NCBI GenBank assembly: GCA_964035575.1
Contig: OZ037848.1
Location: forward strand, 310,001-374,000
Direction of reading: 5' to 3'
Length of the DNA: 64,000 nucleotides
DNA from: Rhynchopus sp. YZ270_cl-10
Taxonomy: Eukaryota; Euglenozoa; Diplonemea; Diplonemida; Diplonemidae
Positions within the stretch are counted from its first letter, which is position 1. Every line of letters starts with the position of its first letter. The notes beneath the pieces were generated by a model, which worked only from the letters and a program-made list of their open reading frames with translations, was not told the origin of the DNA and ran no database searches. This document shows, piece after piece, positions 19,541 through 28,871 of this stretch. Made by a program: the position numbers and the translations under genes.

Positions 19541-22282
19541 TCAGAGCAGCGACATCTTCCCGCTATCCTCCTTCTTAGACCCCGCTAGGCTACCAAAGCC
19601 TTGCACCGCACTACGAAGAGGGTTTTTCGCAACCCCAACCAGACTGCCGAAGAACTTCGCGCTTCCGAGAGGGCTGCCTGCATCCTTCATCTCATTGACC
19701 TCCTTTGGTTCCTTCACTATGACTGCACCCCCATTTTTTGACGTATCCAACCTCTCTGAACCATGCGCAGTTAGAGTGTCCATTTGCGACGAAATCTTTG
19801 TTAACAAAGCGTCATGTCTCCGCAGCACTTCATCCAACGCACTAAGCTTATCGAGGATCGGCGCGAGACCTCCTCCCTCCGCTGCAGCAGTATCCCCTGT
19901 AGAACGTGATCCATCGAAAAGAGCGTAAATTTCATCCGCATCTGTGAGTGGTGGGCGCGCGATGTAGCAAAGACGTCGAAATTGAAGTGATGAAATGCGG
20001 ACGACGCTGTCGGGAAACTCTGCTTTTCGTGTGCCCGGGACGGCAGCTACCTTTTTAGCGACTTCTGCATCAGCATGGCATCGCAACAACGACAGCAATG
20101 AGACCAGCTGTTGAGTGGGTGGATCCGCAATTTCGAGGCTAGACCACCCAAAAAACACCTCAGCAAAGCCGTGCACGATGCTTAACCTTCCCCTCAGCTT
20201 CATGCCTCCTTGGATATACTTTCGACGTTGCTCTGTGTAGGCGCTGTACGAAGCACGAAAATTGCTGAACAAAAAATAAATAGAGTCAACACGAATCGTT
20301 TCCGTCATCCTGCTGTGCACCACAGCGAACGCTGCCGCCACAATGGCCAGAACCATATTCAGCATCAGCAGCCACACCATAACAAAATAAAGCCCAAAGA
20401 ACAAAGCCGAGCTGGTCCGATGCACCCGGTACACGGCATCCCAATCTGAAATGCTTGCGGAAACAAGAATGCGGAGTAGGTGGCTCGCACTTTGCGCTGG
20501 CGTGCGATAATAGAGCAACTCCGACCCATACAGCATGGTACCACCCATAGCAAAGGTAAAGTGAATCAGAACAAAGGTAATGACAACCCCAGCCAGATCT
20601 TTGATAGCAACACGCACCGTCTCAGAGAGTGCGTTGAGGCTTCTGTTATACCGAAAATACTTCAAAATGCGGATAAGCGACACCATCAACAGCCACGCAC
20701 CCACCTCTCTCCGGTACGCATCTGTCGCAATAGGCTGAAACCACTGAAAGCACTCGAACATATCATCCCCACACGGCGTCAGGAGCAACTCTGTCCAAGA
20801 CCCGAAAAGCAACGTCAAGAAAACGTACACATGGACGCCTTCATAAAACTCCCAGAAGCCAAAGAAGGACTGCGCATTGCGGTTTTTACCTGCCCTTCGG
20901 AGACGTACCTTCACTACAAGGCTCTGCAGTAGTGATACACTTAGCACAATGCATGTGCCAGACCATAAATAAACAAAGAAGGCACGAAACTGCCCCCCCA
21001 TAGGATCAGCAGAAGTCGCAGACGCAGCAGCAAACCCTGCCACGACGTAGCCTGCAGAGAGATACTCGAAGTACACCTGAAACACCATTACCACCGGGGT
21101 ATCAGGGTCTGGCGACACGAACACCACATCCCACGTCACGAAACGCGAATATGCGTCGATAAACGACGCGTTTTGCATTTCCCTCAACCGCGCCACCGTC
21201 TCCTCCACGGACTCTGCAGTAGACAATGGCACCATGTATGAGTCGAGCGTTGTGTCAGGGTAGTTGTGGGTGTCGCTGATGATCTGAAGGTTGTGCCGAT
21301 TGAATCCGTTGAGGAACCGTGGGTCGGAGCCTTGGTTTGAGTAGTTGAAGGTGAGGTTGGTACCGAAGGGCTCGCGGGAGAAGACGGTAGGCGAGAAGCG
21401 TGTGGCGCAGGTGTAGGAGGAGCTGTTCTGGGCAGAAAGCGATACGACGTAGTTGTCATCTATACTGCACGGAGCCGCTTCTGCACGATACTGTTGTATC
21501 AACACCCCCCTCCCAAATCTGAGCTGTTTTTTCCTTAGCGCAGGGTCCACCACCTCTGGGGACAACTCCCATAGGTCTGCCACGGCCCGCTCCATCCATT
21601 GCCACATCTGCACCTCCTCAACCACTAGCGGGAGTTTCTTTACGCGAAGAATTTGCTCCGCAGACTTTGTGTCCCAAGCGATAGCCTCGGCGCGATCGGA
21701 ATACGCAAAGTCGAACACCAAAAAAAACAAAAAAACGAAGTAATACGCAAAATGCCGGTACCCCCGGTACCGATAGTATACGTGCGCCGTGTGCACCATG
21801 AGGTCCTCTACATTCGTCGTTGCATTCGTGTGTGGAAGGGCCTGCGTTGTTGTATCCTCTTCACCATCTATGAGCCACACTTCAACCAGATGCGGCAGGG
21901 GCGCGTCATCCCGTGCACTGACAACACCGACGTGGCTTCCGTTTACCGCATCAGCATGCGAGGATGCGATGGCCCAAGCTCCTAAGGGGGTGCAATAGAG
22001 CACACATCCATCATCATGCTCCCATACATAACGTGAATTCACCAACGCCCCCGCAGTGCGTGTGTAACCACCGGAAACATCGGCACGGCAGCTCTCCACC
22101 CAATACGCTGCAGGTGGTGCGGCGTCATGAAACGCGGTGGTTTGTCCACCATGCACGTCGGTGTGCAAGTGACTATGGTCTGAAGCTCGAGGGTCTCCAA
22201 GAGGTAGCTCCACGGTCTCAGTGTTCTCTGCTTCGAAGAGAGGGTCGGAGGCATATTCGGAAAAGGATGTGGGGCTGTGCAT
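19541..22282 (-). CDS. Polycystin/TRP-like cation channel
   Basis: This is 913 residues on one exon; the Met at 22282 follows a CCAACAG acceptor 26 nt upstream. The order is: a soluble N-terminus (~180 residues); first membrane span (HFAYYFVFLFFLVFDFAY, ~180-200); a large extracellular loop with paired Cys and N-glycosylation sites, equivalent to the polycystin TOP domain; then a membrane block with spans around FFVYLWSGTCIVLSVSL, VHVYVFLTLLFGSW, EVGAWLLMVSLIRILKYF, DLAGVVITFVLIHFTFAMGG and LFFGLYFVMVWLLMLNMVLA. The LIRILKYFRYN (S4-like) and pore-region ILVSASISDWDAV segments match the PKD channel fold (PF08016 type). The C-terminus is coiled-coil-like and Ser-rich. It is likely a non-selective, calcium-permeable channel of plasma or flagellar membrane. 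A mucolipin-type assignment is less likely because the long loop has polycystin character. Confidence 0.85.
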   Translation of the reverse strand: MHSPTSFSEYASDPLFEAENTETVELPLGDPRASDHSHLHTDVHGGQTTAFHDAAPPAAYWVESCRADVSGGYTRTAGALVNSRYVWEHDDGCVLYCTPLGAWAIASSHADAVNGSHVGVVSARDDAPLPHLVEVWLIDGEEDTTTQALPHTNATTNVEDLMVHTAHVYYRYRGYRHFAYYFVFLFFLVFDFAYSDRAEAIAWDTKSAEQILRVKKLPLVVEEVQMWQWMERAVADLWELSPEVVDPALRKKQLRFGRGVLIQQYRAEAAPCSIDDNYVVSLSAQNSSSYTCATRFSPTVFSREPFGTNLTFNYSNQGSDPRFLNGFNRHNLQIISDTHNYPDTTLDSYMVPLSTAESVEETVARLREMQNASFIDAYSRFVTWDVVFVSPDPDTPVVMVFQVYFEYLSAGYVVAGFAAASATSADPMGGQFRAFFVYLWSGTCIVLSVSLLQSLVVKVRLRRAGKNRNAQSFFGFWEFYEGVHVYVFLTLLFGSWTELLLTPCGDDMFECFQWFQPIATDAYRREVGAWLLMVSLIRILKYFRYNRSLNALSETVRVAIKDLAGVVITFVLIHFTFAMGGTMLYGSELLYYRTPAQSASHLLRILVSASISDWDAVYRVHRTSSALFFGLYFVMVWLLMLNMVLAIVAAAFAVVHSRMTETIRVDSIYFLFSNFRASYSAYTEQRRKYIQGGMKLRGRLSIVHGFAEVFFGWSSLEIADPPTQQLVSLLSLLRCHADAEVAKKVAAVPGTRKAEFPDSVVRISSLQFRRLCYIARPPLTDADEIYALFDGSRSTGDTAAAEGGGLAPILDKLSALDEVLRRHDALLTKISSQMDTLTAHGSERLDTSKNGGAVIVKEPKEVNEMKDAGSPLGSAKFFGSLVGVAKNPLRSAVQGFGSLAGSKKEDSGKMSLL

Positions 22283-22307
22283 GGAAGAGGGGGGTCACAT
22301 AGCAAGC

Positions 22308-22309
22308 CT
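22308..22309 (-). promoter_or_regulatory. Likely trans-splice acceptor of the channel gene
   Basis: The minus strand reads CCACCTACAACCAACAG at this point after a C-rich tract, 25 nt upstream of the start codon at 22282. Confidence 0.4.
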
Positions 22310-22431
22310 GTTGGTTGTAGGTGGAGGGGGAGTGTGGGTGGGTGGGTAGTGTCGATGGAGTGGGTGACTTTTTTTTGACGCCGAGATTTTTCAAATATGG
22401 GAGAGAGTACCCACCACCAAAAAAGAGTTAT

Positions 22432-24660
22432 TTACATCTCAAGACAGCCGAGATGCGTTAATCCGTTTGCCGCGTACTTTGTTGGTGGGACGACCACGCC
22501 AAGGGTTGGGTCGACAGCACCGTGGGTGCGGCAGACGTTGCAGGCGGACTGTGCTTCTTCGTAAAGGGTGAGCGCTGCTGCCACCTCTTGCGGTGTTGCC
22601 ACGTGGGATGCGGTGTGTGTGCGTGCACCAAGCATGTCGTGTACAGCCTCCTCCTGCAGACGTGTTACTGCGTAAGGTGTGCGCCCTGTGAACAGTGCAT
22701 CCCCCACCTCCGTGGGGATAACCCCGCTGTCGCCACCACCACGCAGACGCAGCCGCCACACACGCTGTGTGCCACAAAAGATAGCCGCCCCACCAAACAC
22801 ACCGCGATCGAGGGCAATGCACTCCTTGGTGTCAGCTGCAGCGGGTGCGTCCAACCCCTTCGCTAGGCGTTTCAAAGCAAGAAGCGTGGGCAGTGCATTG
22901 CGTAGGAACTGCCGGTTCTGCTGCGCGAAGTCGGCCGTGCAGATGCCGAGGATGACGTTGCAGTGGTTGATGATTTCGGAAGCAGTGGCAGACGAGCCTC
23001 CCTCGCGTAGTATGTGCATGCGGTGGATGAGGGCTTCCGTGTCGCTGACGGCACCACGCATGGCAGCGACGTGGTCGGCAGCGCTCCCACGCATTGCCTT
23101 CCCAAAGTGGTTGTTGATGGCCTTCACCTGCCGTGTAGTTGCGTTGGTAGTCTTGGGGCGTTTAGCAGCTGGTTCTGATGGCAAGTCAGCAACAGCCTCG
23201 TCCCTGTCTCGTTTCCGAGATGGAAGAGGAAGAGGAGGGGTAGGTTTCGCAGTGTCAGTAGTGTCAGTGGTGGTGTCTGCTGGAGGGGGGGTGTTGGTGG
23301 AGGAGCCTGCAATGATGGGCGTTGCAGGTGTGGGCACGGGAGCGGAGGGGGCAGGTGTGGCAGCAGCTTGCATGGAGCTTCTAATGATCTGTGCAACCTG
23401 CTTCTGCCCATAGGCTTCGGCATACTGTGCTGCATTGCGCTTCTTCTGGTCCACGAGGTCTGTCCTGCACCCTTTTGACAAAAGCAGCTTCACCACGTCT
23501 GTGTGGCCCACACCTGCTGCCACGTGAAGTGCAGTCTTCCCACCAACAGACGAATTTATGTCCACCCCTCGTGCAATCTCTGCTGCAACACCTGCAGCAT
23601 CCCCTTTGTGTGCTGCAAGGTGGATTGTGGCGATGGTTGCTTGTTTGGGAGGCGCTTCTGTTGCAGGTGTGGGCACAGGAGCGGAGGGGGCAGGTGCTCC
23701 CGCAGCGGCTTTCATGGAGTTTGCAATAATTTGTGCAACTTGCTTCTGCCCATACGCCTCTGCATACTGTGCGGCATTTCGCTTCTTCTGGTCCACGAGG
23801 TCTGTCCTGCACCCTTTCGACAAAAGCAACTTCACCACATCTATGTGTCCCACACCTGCTGCCACGTGAAGTGCAGTCTTCCCACCAACAGCCGAATTTA
23901 TATCCACTCCTCGTGCAATCTCTGCTGCAACACCTGCAGCATCCCCTTTGTGTGCTGCAAGGTGGATTGTGGCGATGGTTGCTTGTTTGGGAGGCGCTTC
24001 TGTTGCAGGTGTGGGCACAGGAGCGGAGGGGGCAGGTGCTCCAGCAGCGGCCTTCATGGAGCTTGCAATGATCTGTGCAACTTGCTTCTGCCCATAGGCT
24101 TCGGCATACTGTGCTGCATTGCGCTTCTTCTGGTCCACTAAGTCTGTCCTGCATCCTTTTGACAAAAGCAACTTCACCACATCTATGTGTCCCACACCTG
24201 CTGCCACGTGAAGTGCAGTCTTCCCACCAACAGCCGAATTTATATCCACTCCTCGTGCAATCTCTGCTGCAACACCTGCAGCATCCCCTTTGTGTGCTGC
24301 AAGGTGGATTGTGGCGATGGTTGCTTGAGGCGCTTCTGTTGCAGGTGCGGACACAGGAGCGGGGGTGGCAGGTGCTCCAGCAGCGGCTTGCATGGAGCTT
24401 GTAATGATCTGTGCAACTTGCTTCTGCCCATACGCCTCTGCATACTGTGCTGCATTTCGCTTCTTACGGTCCACTAGGTCTGTCCTGCACCCTTTTGACA
24501 AAAGCAGCTTCACCACATCTACGTGGCCTACACATGCTGCCACGTGAAGTGCAGTCTTCCCATCAACAGCCGAGTTTATATCCACCCCTCGTGCAATCTC
24601 TGCTGCTACACCTGCAGCATCCCCTTTGTCCGCTGCGATGACAATGCTGGCATTGTTCAT
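22432..24660 (-). CDS. Ankyrin-repeat protein with four homogenised ~114-residue modules
   Basis: This is 742 residues on one exon. Residues 1-430 are four near-identical modules. Each holds about three ankyrin repeats (IHLAAHKGDAAGVAAEIARG, then TALHVAAGVGHIDVVKLLLS, then a DLVDQKKRNAAQYAEAYG segment) and an Ala/Pro-rich linker. Residues ~440-510 are low-complexity with a bipartite basic stretch (KRDRDE...AAKRPKTT) that could be a nuclear localisation signal. The C-terminal 230 residues are a helical region I do not recognise, with Cys pairs (CNVCRTHG). It probably acts as a protein-binding scaffold. The start at 24660 is the first Met of module 1, and CACACAG lies upstream as a possible trans-splice site. 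No enzymatic motif is present. Confidence 0.85.
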   Translation of the reverse strand: MNNASIVIAADKGDAAGVAAEIARGVDINSAVDGKTALHVAACVGHVDVVKLLLSKGCRTDLVDRKKRNAAQYAEAYGQKQVAQIITSSMQAAAGAPATPAPVSAPATEAPQATIATIHLAAHKGDAAGVAAEIARGVDINSAVGGKTALHVAAGVGHIDVVKLLLSKGCRTDLVDQKKRNAAQYAEAYGQKQVAQIIASSMKAAAGAPAPSAPVPTPATEAPPKQATIATIHLAAHKGDAAGVAAEIARGVDINSAVGGKTALHVAAGVGHIDVVKLLLSKGCRTDLVDQKKRNAAQYAEAYGQKQVAQIIANSMKAAAGAPAPSAPVPTPATEAPPKQATIATIHLAAHKGDAAGVAAEIARGVDINSSVGGKTALHVAAGVGHTDVVKLLLSKGCRTDLVDQKKRNAAQYAEAYGQKQVAQIIRSSMQAAATPAPSAPVPTPATPIIAGSSTNTPPPADTTTDTTDTAKPTPPLPLPSRKRDRDEAVADLPSEPAAKRPKTTNATTRQVKAINNHFGKAMRGSAADHVAAMRGAVSDTEALIHRMHILREGGSSATASEIINHCNVILGICTADFAQQNRQFLRNALPTLLALKRLAKGLDAPAAADTKECIALDRGVFGGAAIFCGTQRVWRLRLRGGGDSGVIPTEVGDALFTGRTPYAVTRLQEEAVHDMLGARTHTASHVATPQEVAAALTLYEEAQSACNVCRTHGAVDPTLGVVVPPTKYAANGLTHLGCLEM
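23370..24640. repeat. Four tandem 342-bp coding repeats in the ankyrin gene
   Basis: Equivalent positions (CATGGAG of the linker) fall at about 23371, 23713, 24055 and 24396, a spacing of 341-342 bp. Copies differ at few sites. The third unit linker lacks two codons found in the others. The high identity at silent sites indicates recent duplication or homogenisation. Confidence 0.85.
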
Positions 24661-25354
24661 TGAGGCAGCAGGTGTAGGGGTGGATACCCTTCTGTGTGGA
24701 TGTGTGGTGAGGTTAGGGTGGCAGCGAAGCCAACACTTGAAGTATAGTTTGTGGAATAGTTCGTTGGCAGATGAGACAGAGAGAGCAGAGAGGCTCGTGT
24801 GGGATGCTTCTTTGGTATTTGCAGGGCTGGTTCAGACACGATCCTTTCGATCTACAGTAATTCGAAAAAGAAAGTTGAAATACAAAGCCCTCTCGTGACA
24901 GCGTATTGATACACAATTTTTGTTAACAGGCAACCTTGTTCAAAGAAAAAGGAGGAACAAAAAATACCACGGTGTCAATAGCTATTCTTCACCCACACAG
25001 GAAAACGGGAAACGAAAACAGGGGGAGAGTTTGTTAGTTGTACGCTTCCACCCCCCCAATTATTCCTCATCTCCTCTTTGTTTTGCAACCTCGGAAAACA
25101 GGAATACTCTTTGTATTTTGAACACCTTTTTGACACATGCCTTTTTACACGACATAACAGACCATTTCATCCCCATTACGAAAACGCCCATTTTTTCCAC
25201 GAAGTATTTTATTTGCAGCCCGGGAACGGGCTGTTTCCACAGTATTGCATTCCTTTTTTTTTTTTGTTGTGCATGTAAATGCTACAATTGGTAACGGCAC
25301 AAAAACTGACACATTTTGTGGAACACCAATAATGCAAAACGTTCGCGTTTTCCG
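24661..25354. other. Intergenic region
   Basis: No gene seen. A copy of the CCCTCTCGTGACAG motif lies at 24880-24910. Sequence near 25080-25340 is AT-rich with a T-run at 25255-25265. Confidence 0.5.
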
Positions 25355-27880
25355 CTACCCCTTGTACAGCGGACGGTTGTACTTCGCCATGACCATGCGG
25401 AGACGTCCTGACTGTGCCTCCTCGTAGTCCTTGAGCGCGTCGTCGCCTATCGCCGCCTCCAGTTCCTTCTCTGCAGTGTGGTCACCGACGACACTGAGAC
25501 TGTACACATCAAAGTCGTTGTTATGTCCGGTCACGAGGTTCAATGATTTGCGTACGCCTGGGTTTTTTATTGGGTTTCCGTCTGTTATGAGGCAGGATAC
25601 GCATGGGTTGACGAGAAGTGCTTTTCCAATGAGTTTGAACCCTTCGTCCGTTACGTTGTTGTAACTCAAATCGATGGTGCAGATTGAGCGGTTTGAGCAG
25701 AGCATGTCGGCGATGGCTTTGGCGCCGTCGTCGCCGATGTGGTTGCGGCTGACGTCGAGCTTTTTGACGTGTTGGTTGTGGAGCAGGGCGTCGCATAGGA
25801 GCTTGGCGGAGCTGTCGTTGTACTTCTTTGCAAAGGAGTAAGAGCCGCCGAAGGAGCCCTGGTGGTACTCTACGAGTTCAATCTCCTTGAGGGTAGGGTC
25901 GTTGTTGTAGCAACGTAGAACAATCTGCTTCAGGCGTCGAGGCTGTGCGTTGATGCGCAGGAGCACTTCCAACTCACGTAGGTCAGCGGGGTTCGCCTGC
26001 GCAACACTGCCCTCAAGATTGATCTGTGTCAGCGTATGGTTCTTCTCCAACAGCGACGCAACCCAAGAGTCGATCTTCGTGAAGCAGTTTCCGTGCAAAT
26101 CCAATGTATGCAAGTGCTTCGAATTCTGAATCAAACTGTTAATAAGAGGAACATGAACATCGGTCAGCCCCATCTGCGAGAGGCGGAGGGTGTTGATTGG
26201 CGGGTTATCACGATGCAAAATCTCGAGAATCTGATGAACCGAATCTTTGATCTGCGCATTTTGCGACAAAATCAGCTCCGTCACATGGTGGTTCCCCCTC
26301 AACGAGTCTGCAATAAGAGTACACGTCTTACTGGTCGGTAATCTCTGCCTATCAAACGTGGTCAGATCCACCAACTGCACTGAAGGGTCATTCTCCTGAA
26401 GCAGCGGGACCAACCGCTTCAACGCTGATGGCTCCACGTTCAGGTTAAGCTGTGTTAAAATCGGCTGAAGCGCTGCCTCAGGAATGGGTTCCGGGCTTTG
26501 ATCGTCCAAAAGCAGCGTCTTCAGGGTGGTGTTGCGTACCAGAGAGGTTGCAAGGTGACCGGCACCGACTGAGGTGATGCTGTTGCACTTTAGGTCGACC
26601 CACTCGAGTTTATTATTGCGTGATATCAGCAGGGCTAACAGCGCTGCACCGTCGTCGCCGATTCTGTTGTTTGGGAGAATCAAGCGGCGTACCGATGTGT
26701 TAGAGTCCAACGCATTTGCCAGCACCCTGCAGGAAATGCAGTTGAGCTGCGCCACAGCGCGTTTCCCTCCACTCGCTACAGCTGCATCCCCTGCTGCGCG
26801 GACGAATGGGTGAAGAGTTGCGTCTTCTTCTTCCTGTGCACTCCCATCCAACACAACAGACGTGATCAAGGAGGAGTTCAACAGCAATGTGGCATAGATG
26901 TGCTTTAACTTTGGAGGCTGCGAATTGAGCAGCAATGAGTGCACGACCTGCGACTTCTTCGCAGGGGATACGTTGTTGTCACCGAGGACGATGTTGCTCA
27001 GACAATGGTTCACCTTGACCAACTCCATGAACTGATCTGCCCCTCTATTCCCAATGACGTTCCCCGAGACGTCCAGCTCGAATAGCATAGTGTTCTGTTG
27101 GAGGCTGCTTGCCAGCCATTCGGCACCCTGGTCTGCGATGTCGTTGTTCCTCAGCTGGAGCTCCTGGAGGGAGGGGTGTGTGGCCACAGCTTCGGCAAGG
27201 ATCTTCGTAGCTAGGTCGCCTTTGTTGTTGTTCGAAAGGTTGAGGTGGACAATCGAGGTCAGCTGCGCCAATGCCGAGGCCACCAGCCGCGAGGACACGA
27301 GAGAATACTTCGGACAGAACCCTACACCACCTGCCGCCGCGTCGCCCTCCTTTACAACAAAGTTTGGCTCCGCTGGCTGCGAGAGGTCGATCGATTTGAC
27401 GTAACTCTTCTGTGCCACAGCGACCAGCGCACGCTTCAACGCTGCAGGCTGTTCATTCGAACCGCAGGCACGCTGCAGCTCATTTTGGATCTCTGACGAG
27501 ACGGAGCAGCCTTCGACTGAAATCGCGGTGACGGTGCCGTTTTCATTGAGAGAGTCGATGAGGAGCCGCACACCTGCATCTGTTATGTCTTTGTTACGTG
27601 ATAGGTCGACTGTGTGCACACGGCATGCTGGGGATGTGAGGTGTGCGGCGATAGGCGGCAGACCGGCGTCGGTGATTCTGTTGTCCGTCAGCGCAATGGT
27701 TGCGACCTGTGTGTTGTCACGCATGGCAGCAAGAAGCGCCGCAACGCAGGCATCATCCACCGCACGGCTGCAGAGATTGAGCTGGATCAGCCCGGGCTCA
27801 TGCGCTGCAAGACGCTTCAAGTAGAACTCCGCATACGGCAGACAACTGTCCGTATAGTAGTCAGCAGCCTTGACAGACAT
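25355..27880 (-). CDS. Leucine-rich-repeat protein (ribonuclease-inhibitor type)
   Basis: This is 841 residues on one exon; the start at 27880 lies 15 nt downstream of a TTTGTTTCAG acceptor. The whole protein is LRR units of about 28 residues in the RI/NLRC style, such as IVHLNLSNNNKGDLATKILA, LQELQLRNNDIADQGAEWLA and VKKLDVSRNHIGDDGAKAIA, interrupted by recurring inserts of the form INAQPRRLKQI. There is no signal peptide, membrane span, NTPase or kinase domain, so it is a stand-alone LRR scaffold. Similar proteins in flagellates include axonemal and basal-body components, but nothing in this sequence decides that. The last ~50 residues are charged and lack repeats. Confidence 0.85.
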   Translation of the reverse strand: MSVKAADYYTDSCLPYAEFYLKRLAAHEPGLIQLNLCSRAVDDACVAALLAAMRDNTQVATIALTDNRITDAGLPPIAAHLTSPACRVHTVDLSRNKDITDAGVRLLIDSLNENGTVTAISVEGCSVSSEIQNELQRACGSNEQPAALKRALVAVAQKSYVKSIDLSQPAEPNFVVKEGDAAAGGVGFCPKYSLVSSRLVASALAQLTSIVHLNLSNNNKGDLATKILAEAVATHPSLQELQLRNNDIADQGAEWLASSLQQNTMLFELDVSGNVIGNRGADQFMELVKVNHCLSNIVLGDNNVSPAKKSQVVHSLLLNSQPPKLKHIYATLLLNSSLITSVVLDGSAQEEEDATLHPFVRAAGDAAVASGGKRAVAQLNCISCRVLANALDSNTSVRRLILPNNRIGDDGAALLALLISRNNKLEWVDLKCNSITSVGAGHLATSLVRNTTLKTLLLDDQSPEPIPEAALQPILTQLNLNVEPSALKRLVPLLQENDPSVQLVDLTTFDRQRLPTSKTCTLIADSLRGNHHVTELILSQNAQIKDSVHQILEILHRDNPPINTLRLSQMGLTDVHVPLINSLIQNSKHLHTLDLHGNCFTKIDSWVASLLEKNHTLTQINLEGSVAQANPADLRELEVLLRINAQPRRLKQIVLRCYNNDPTLKEIELVEYHQGSFGGSYSFAKKYNDSSAKLLCDALLHNQHVKKLDVSRNHIGDDGAKAIADMLCSNRSICTIDLSYNNVTDEGFKLIGKALLVNPCVSCLITDGNPIKNPGVRKSLNLVTGHNNDFDVYSLSVVGDHTAEKELEAAIGDDALKDYEEAQSGRLRMVMAKYNRPLYKG

Positions 27881-27895
27881 ATTCTATTGGGACAA

Positions 27896-27897
27896 CT
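27896..27897 (-). promoter_or_regulatory. Likely trans-splice acceptor of the LRR gene
   Basis: A minus-strand T-rich tract ending TTTGTTTCAG lies 15 nt before the start codon at 27880. Confidence 0.45.
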
Positions 27898-28140
27898 GAA
27901 ACAAAAAAAATGAAGTATATGTTCAAGAGGGGGAGAGGAATTATGAGGGTGGGAGGTGGGTGGGGGGAGAGAGGTGACCCTCCGCCTGTGGTGGTGCGAA
28001 TAGAGGTTTGTCGTTTGAATGGAATATTCGATTCAGCTGTCTCCCGCATGCTCTGTCAACGCTGTGGACAGCCCTTCAGAAACACCTTAAATATTCGAAT
28101 CTGGTTGAGAAAATCGCGTTCTCTCTACTAAGCAACTTCC

Positions 28141-28612
28141 ACACGTAAGTTGAGATCTAAGGCATGCGCCGATTTTTATTTTTTCACCGGTTTTTATCAA
28201 GATGGGAGGAAGGCAGGAGTGGAGTTGAAGGACGACAGGTTGGGTGGCCTGGGGCTGCCAGCGCACGCCACGCAGGGAACAACAACCGCGTCGAAAGCTG
28301 CTCCAACAGCTAACAACAGAGCGGGCCTCACAGCGCCATTACTGATTCCCCGCTCAGTTACGTCGAACCATTGCAATGGATCCCTGTTGACGCTGACAGC
28401 TTGGATGAGCCTGTGCGTGTGTACGACGCCAGGTCCTGCTTCGACATTCTGCTTGAGTTCTGCGACAAGACTGAGGCATTTGTGCAGGCAGTGCAGTTTG
28501 AGGGTCTGTCGCAGGCAGCAAGGCTCTTGGAACAGGAAGAGCTACATTGGGATTCCGCTCACGGAACAACAGAAGCGGTGGCACAGCAAAGGGATCATAT
28601 CCAGACATGAGG
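28141..28612 (+). pseudogene. Plus-strand coding relic, possibly from a LINE
   Basis: Two adjacent plus-strand frames have coding-like composition although all host genes nearby are on the other strand. The first (about 28195-28330) contains KDDRLGGLGLPAHATQ, like the RLGGLGL stretch found downstream of the reverse transcriptase in many LINE proteins. The second (about 28346-28609) continues with balanced codon use (EPLQWIPVDADSLDEPVRVY, then DILLEFCDKTEAFVQAV). The frames are shifted relative to each other and flanked by stops, so the piece is broken. Family assignment rests on one short motif. The alternative is a relic of some other reversed gene. Confidence 0.35.
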
Positions 28613-28871
28613 GCACCGTGCATCCAAGACACACGCTTCATTCGCATGTCCTCGTCTATGAGAACTTCTCGGAAAGGGGGAAAAGCGTGCAGGGGGGTGT
28701 CTTCTCTTCATTGCAACGGTGTCATATTTTTTCCCGAAACCCCACCCGAGTGTTGTCCTCATTTTGTGCAGAGTGGAAACTCTGCATAGTCACATCGGAA
28801 GATGACGACCCAAATATCCACTAACATTTTTTTGATGGTACAAATGGTCTCCAGGAAACACCTGGAAGTCC
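28613..28871. other. Short 3' flank of the cyclase gene
   Basis: No gene seen. T-run at 28727-28733. Confidence 0.5.
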
